From contig JAKAYH010000064.1 of NCBI GenBank assembly GCA_021826835.1, positions 1 through 9,341 of the forward strand: a stretch of 9,341 nucleotides of DNA, in the 5' to 3' direction. This stretch comes from Thermoplasmata archaeon (GTDB lineage Archaea > Thermoplasmatota > Thermoplasmata > Thermoplasmatales > Thermoplasmataceae). Positions 5,879-9,341 of the stretch are shown piece by piece. Each line of letters begins with the position of its first letter. Position 1 is the stretch's first letter. Made by a program: the position numbers and the translations under genes. Under the pieces are notes generated by a model that saw nothing but the letters and a program-made list of their open reading frames with translations, was not told where the DNA came from and searched no databases.

Positions 5879-6110
5879 ATGAAATGTCGACATTGTGGCT
5901 GATATGACCTAAATGGGACAATAAAGAATTGGGAATTTGGTATTTGTGATATAAATCGTAGCAGATGTCCCTCCTACAATAAATTATTTAATCTATATGA
6001 TAGGCTTCGAGGAGGGCATTTTACCATCCCAGAATTTACAAAAAGAAAGAATTAGAAAGATAATAGAACTTTTTCACAAAACTAAACTCGTTCTTGTGTT
6101 AAATTTCTAA
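5879..6110 (+). pseudogene. degenerate zinc-ribbon ORF, probable N-terminus of a transposase
   Basis: From the ATG the frame reads MKCRHCG, TGA (5900-5902), then YDLNGTIKNWEFG...RCPSYNKLFNLYDRL. This follows a CxxC...CxxC zinc ribbon whose last cysteine has become Tyr. After GGHFTIPE the frame hits TAG at 6053, but the +1 frame continues LQKERIRKIIELFHKTKLV, a helix-turn-helix-like segment, to TAA at 6108-6110. A CxxC ribbon followed by a helix-turn-helix is typical of the N-terminal region of several archaeal IS transposases (IS1-like and others). A stop, a frameshift, a lost cysteine and no catalytic domain make this a dead fragment. It is converging with the res gene, ending 31 bp from the res stop. 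Confidence 0.45.
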
Positions 6111-6140
6111 TATGAACTTAATAACATATAATTAATAAAG

Positions 6141-8822
6141 TTAGGGGATATTCTCTTTGAAAGCTTGATAAGAATCTACAACACTGTAATAAAGGCCTTC
6201 TATCAAGGAAAAATGTTTGCTTGCACAAATTATTTTACCTTGCTGATCCATAGGCACAGAATCTAAGGTTCCACTAATGTCTACGTAGCCAAACTTTGTT
6301 TCACATACCAAGTAAATTTGTTCCTCAGTTTTTCCAGATACTCTCTTGCGGCGATAGACAATTGCCCAGTCAGGTCTATATCTACCAAGTGGGGTTTTTA
6401 TGTAATAGGAATCTGGCAGTTTGCTAAATACTTCAACCTGTTCATCAGCAGATGCTTTCTCAGCGAATTTTATTTCAGATTGAGTATCACAGAGTACTTT
6501 ATCGTATACAGAATTTCCTGCCTCTACAACGTTCGGTCTATACGAAGGCACTTCTTTTTTGAATAATGTATTACTGTATTTTTTATCGGTTTTAAAATAA
6601 TTGGAATTTCTAACTTCCATCATAATTCTAAGGTCTTTTATTAGATAGGAGACCTTTGAAATAAAATCTTCTGGATTTTTGAAGACTTCGGACGTTTTTT
6701 CAGAAGCAATGAGAATACGAGATATAGTCCTTTTTGTGAGTCCAGTTGACGTGGAAAGCCTAGAAACTATGTCAGGTATGTAATACTTAAGCTTCAACTG
6801 TCTTACCGGCTCACTTTCCTTCTCCTGGGTAACTATACCTTTCTCGGTAATTTCGATTTCAGCTCTTCTTACATCAATCAACGGCTTTTTCACAATCAAA
6901 TTTTCTTGAATAGCAAGCCGACTTTTTTCTATTAGCTCGTCTGTGTCAATATTTGAGAAGAAATCTGTTTGAATACTCAACTTCTCCCATATCTTACTAA
7001 ACTTCTCTTTAAACACAATCTCTCTCAGGTTTGAAATCACCCGTTCTCCGCGGTTCCTGATCGGTGGTAATTTTACTATTCCATCTTTAATATAATCATT
7101 CTGAAGGGCACGAGCAAAGTCTTCATAGCTTTCATTAGCTATAACTGTTAATACATTTAATGATGAATCTTCAAACCTCTCTCCTTCTTGATTGACCGGA
7201 ATTCTTAGTCCTCTACCAATAGTTTGTCTCTTTGTCACCTCTGAGTTAGTTATTCTTAAGGTGCATACGTTGAAAACGTTGGGATTATCCCATCCTTCAC
7301 CCAATGCGGAATGAGTGAAAATGAATGAAGTTGGAGATTCAAACGATAAAAGTTTTTCCTTATCTTTCAGTATTTCGTCTATCTTGTCTTTATCTTGTGA
7401 GATACTTTTAAAGGTCTTTCTAGCAGAAAAGTATGCGCCCCTAACATCTTCAGGTTCAACATTTTCCCATCCACTGTATCCTTTTTTCAGTCTATTGAAC
7501 GTTTCGTCAAAAAATCTCCTAACGAACAAATATTTCTCTGGGTCAATCCTTGAAAGTTCTTCATCAACACCTGATTTACTTGGATCCAATTCTTGGTAAT
7601 CAGTTACCTCGTCTACAAAAAATAAAGACAGTACTTTTACACCAAATTCTCTGAGCTTTTCTTGGGTATCTAAATGTGTTTTTATAGTGCTGGATATTTG
7701 CTCCTTGGCAACCTCTATATATGTATCGCCAATGGAATCGTTCGGCTTTATCTTTTCACCATCACTCAGTTCCAAGAATTGGTTTCCCTCCACGACGCTT
7801 ATATTTGAAACGATTAAATCGTTGTAAGATGGATTTCTCGTCTTTTCAGCTAAGGAATCTCCTTTGGATAATGTAAAAGTCTTATCTGTATACCCACCTC
7901 CAATTTTGGCCTTAAGAATCACCTTAGCTCTGATCTTGTCTTTGGTGTTCACGCCAATAAGCTTAACAAGAGGGAGGCTCGATTCATGCCTAACAGATGT
8001 CCCAATTACGTCAACTTTCTTAACTAACCCTAAATCGTGGGCTTCTGATGGTCCCAAAGAATAAACAAAATGAGTGTTTTCAATGTCTCTATGAGTGGCC
8101 GAATATCTTAAAACGAAAAGTGGGTTCATCTCGCTTATAGCACTTCCTGAAAGCTCCGAAGACATCTTATGTGGTTCATCTAAAATTACCACAGGTCGCG
8201 TAGATGAAAGCATATCCATTCCACTTTCTGCATTAAGTATGTCATCCCTTCCTTTCGCGTAAAGTGTATTAATTTCCTTTTTGTTGAAGGATTGAATTGT
8301 AATAATCATTATCTCCAAAACTCCTGATCTACAAAATGAAATCAAGCTATTCATCTTGTCAGACGAAAAAATTGAAAAATTATAAGGTATACGATCATAA
8401 AGTCTTTGGAAATGAGGTCTGGTTAACCTAAGAGTTTCTGAAACACCTTCTCTTATGGCAACCGAAGGAACGACAATAACGAACTTCCTCAGACCATAAA
8501 GCTTATTTAGTTCTAGTATTGTCCTTAAATATATATAAGTTTTTCCTGTTCCTGTCTCCATTTCTATATTGAAATTAGGACGGTCGTATAAGCTAGGTCC
8601 CTTAAGATTAGATACTTTACTTACATCAAGGCCGTTTCTTCTTTGTACTTTTTCAAGATTCTCGTTTAAGGTTTCTTTGGAAGTTAGCACTCCATTGCTA
8701 TTAAACGAAGAGAAATCTTCATCTTCTGCTTTCCCAATCACACCTTGCAGCAAATCGGTCACTGATCGAATTGCTTCCATTTGATAATCTAGGTTAGATA
8801 TGAACTTCAGCTTTACAACCAT
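6141..8822 (-). CDS. res: type III restriction enzyme, Res subunit (893 aa)
   Basis: ATP-dependent translocase/endonuclease of a type III restriction-modification system; with Mod it cleaves DNA near unmethylated recognition sites. The helicase core is complete: Walker A ETGTGKT (residues 89-95), Walker B-type DEPH (215-218), SAT (241-243), HSALGEGWDNPNV (504-516, motif V region) and RQTIGRGLR (532-540, motif VI). The C-terminal nuclease carries P817-D818 (RYRPDWA) and E841-T-K843 (LVCETKFG), the PD-(D/E)xK signature, preceded by the conserved SEIKFAE at 782-788. Length is about normal for Res (~900-1000). The ATG at 8822 is preceded by AAAGGGGT and lies 10 bp after the mod stop, so the two are co-transcribed and this gene is translated from a ribosome site rather than leaderless. 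No stop, frameshift or lost motif is seen, so the subunit looks functional. Confidence 0.95.
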   Translation of the reverse strand: MVVKLKFISNLDYQMEAIRSVTDLLQGVIGKAEDEDFSSFNSNGVLTSKETLNENLEKVQRRNGLDVSKVSNLKGPSLYDRPNFNIEMETGTGKTYIYLRTILELNKLYGLRKFVIVVPSVAIREGVSETLRLTRPHFQRLYDRIPYNFSIFSSDKMNSLISFCRSGVLEIMIITIQSFNKKEINTLYAKGRDDILNAESGMDMLSSTRPVVILDEPHKMSSELSGSAISEMNPLFVLRYSATHRDIENTHFVYSLGPSEAHDLGLVKKVDVIGTSVRHESSLPLVKLIGVNTKDKIRAKVILKAKIGGGYTDKTFTLSKGDSLAEKTRNPSYNDLIVSNISVVEGNQFLELSDGEKIKPNDSIGDTYIEVAKEQISSTIKTHLDTQEKLREFGVKVLSLFFVDEVTDYQELDPSKSGVDEELSRIDPEKYLFVRRFFDETFNRLKKGYSGWENVEPEDVRGAYFSARKTFKSISQDKDKIDEILKDKEKLLSFESPTSFIFTHSALGEGWDNPNVFNVCTLRITNSEVTKRQTIGRGLRIPVNQEGERFEDSSLNVLTVIANESYEDFARALQNDYIKDGIVKLPPIRNRGERVISNLREIVFKEKFSKIWEKLSIQTDFFSNIDTDELIEKSRLAIQENLIVKKPLIDVRRAEIEITEKGIVTQEKESEPVRQLKLKYYIPDIVSRLSTSTGLTKRTISRILIASEKTSEVFKNPEDFISKVSYLIKDLRIMMEVRNSNYFKTDKKYSNTLFKKEVPSYRPNVVEAGNSVYDKVLCDTQSEIKFAEKASADEQVEVFSKLPDSYYIKTPLGRYRPDWAIVYRRKRVSGKTEEQIYLVCETKFGYVDISGTLDSVPMDQQGKIICASKHFSLIEGLYYSVVDSYQAFKENIP

Positions 8823-8826
8823 AATT

Positions 8827-8834
8827 ACCCCTTT
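8827..8834 (-). promoter_or_regulatory. ribosome binding site of res
   Basis: AAAGGGGT on the - strand, four bases before the ATG at 8822. It overlaps the TAA stop of mod (8833-8835), suggesting coupling of mod and res translation. Confidence 0.6.
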
Positions 8835-9341
8835 AAATAGTCTCTACCATCATCATTCTCTCAAGGTTCACTTTTAAAGTATCTGTAAGGGAAGCATCGA
8901 GAAGAATTAACTTGTCATCTATTGATAGTCCAAGTTTTTTGACCGCTTCAATATCCAATGAATTATCTAAACATACCCAGACAGATTGCTTTTCATCGTA
9001 TAACTTATAGAAAACTTGCCCGGATTCCTCAAGTTTGTCAATTTTTGAGCTAAGCTTAAATCCTTCACGAAGCATGAGTTCATACAAGATAGATTCTTTA
9101 TCAGAATTGCTAGCCCCTGTCATACCTTGTTCTATGTATTTATCCAAGGTTTCTGAATCAGTAACTTCATCGGGATCCCAAACAAACATATTTGATGGGG
9201 CAAGCTTGAATACCTTGAAACCAAAATCCGGGTTATAGTCCTCATCAGTATCCTCTAAATCAATATCTTTCTCTATTCTTTTAGCGGCTCTCCGAATCCT
9301 TTCCATGCTGACTTCTGATATTGTCTTATATCCGAGCATTT
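8833..9341 (-). CDS. mod: type III DNA methyltransferase, Mod subunit, C-terminal part (cut by window edge)
   Basis: Only the last ~169 codons are in the window. The visible part has TISEVSMERIRRAAKRI near its start and DFGFKVFKLAPSNMFVWDP in the middle, both characteristic of the C-terminal region of type III Mod proteins, followed by a helical tail with ELMLREGFKLSSKI and the strand-like KLILLDASL. Mod recognises the target and methylates adenine; its DPPY and FxGxG motifs would lie beyond the right edge. The ATG at 9339 is an internal Met, not the real start. The stop TAA overlaps the ribosome site of res, as usual for mod-res operons. Confidence 0.9.
   Translation of the reverse strand, partial: MLGYKTISEVSMERIRRAAKRIEKDIDLEDTDEDYNPDFGFKVFKLAPSNMFVWDPDEVTDSETLDKYIEQGMTGASNSDKESILYELMLREGFKLSSKIDKLEESGQVFYKLYDEKQSVWVCLDNSLDIEAVKKLGLSIDDKLILLDASLTDTLKVNLERMMMVETI

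Noticed and set aside
5900..5902. TGA after CRHCG as a selenocysteine codon
   Set aside because: A frameshift and a lost cysteine follow in the same short ORF, and no SECIS-like structure is apparent, so decay explains it better.
7315..7599. + strand open frame of 94 codons inside res
   Set aside because: It is the antisense shadow of an intact, motif-complete res gene and has no ribosome site or recognisable content.
1..9341. CRISPR array or tRNA gene
   Set aside because: No regularly spaced repeats and no convincing tRNA T-arm or cloverleaf were found by eye on either strand.

Overview
The window looks like an archaeal genomic island, most likely from the Thermoplasmatales/Thermoplasmata (inferred from gene content and signals, not proven). 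Supporting signs are AT-rich TATA boxes centred about 25-30 bp before start codons (a leaderless-transcript layout), heavy use of AGA/AGG and ATA codons, and the decayed insertion sequences. It is a mosaic defence region: one restriction-modification locus is dead, another looks alive, and orphan genes and IS debris lie between them.

Left edge (1-982, + strand): remains of a type I restriction-modification operon. The N-terminal third of the methyltransferase subunit HsdM is stopped by an amber codon inside the conserved GGQFYTP motif. A few codons later it is joined in frame to the last ~98 codons of the restriction subunit HsdR, so the rest of hsdM, any hsdS and most of hsdR are missing. 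Facing it, on the - strand at 983-1969, is an intact 328-residue protein with a C-terminal HEPN-type RNxxxHG motif, a plausible RNase or dormancy effector.

Middle (2018-6140): a broken IS256-family transposase end with a candidate terminal repeat (2018-2380, -). Next is an unrecognised acidic 197-residue gene (2441-3034, -), whose frame stays readable upstream through an in-frame TGA. A ~490-bp gap follows, with faint coding-like patches. Then comes a very AT-rich 570-residue unrecognised protein with two C-terminal membrane helices (3753-5465, -), preceded by two micro-ORFs and a near-perfect Shine-Dalgarno sequence. Last is a non-coding stretch with a 16-bp perfect palindrome beside a TATA box, and a broken zinc-ribbon ORF (5879-6110, +).

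Right edge (6141-9341, - strand): a type III restriction-modification operon read right to left, with the C-terminus of Mod (cut by the window edge) followed 10 bp later by a full-length 893-residue Res with all helicase motifs and a PD-(D/E)xK nuclease. Mod and Res would form one restriction complex.

The least explained intact genes are the 570-residue two-helix membrane protein and the HEPN protein. Each appears to have its own promoter, and both sit among restriction systems, so they are the best candidates for undescribed defence or abortive-infection components. That role is inference from context.
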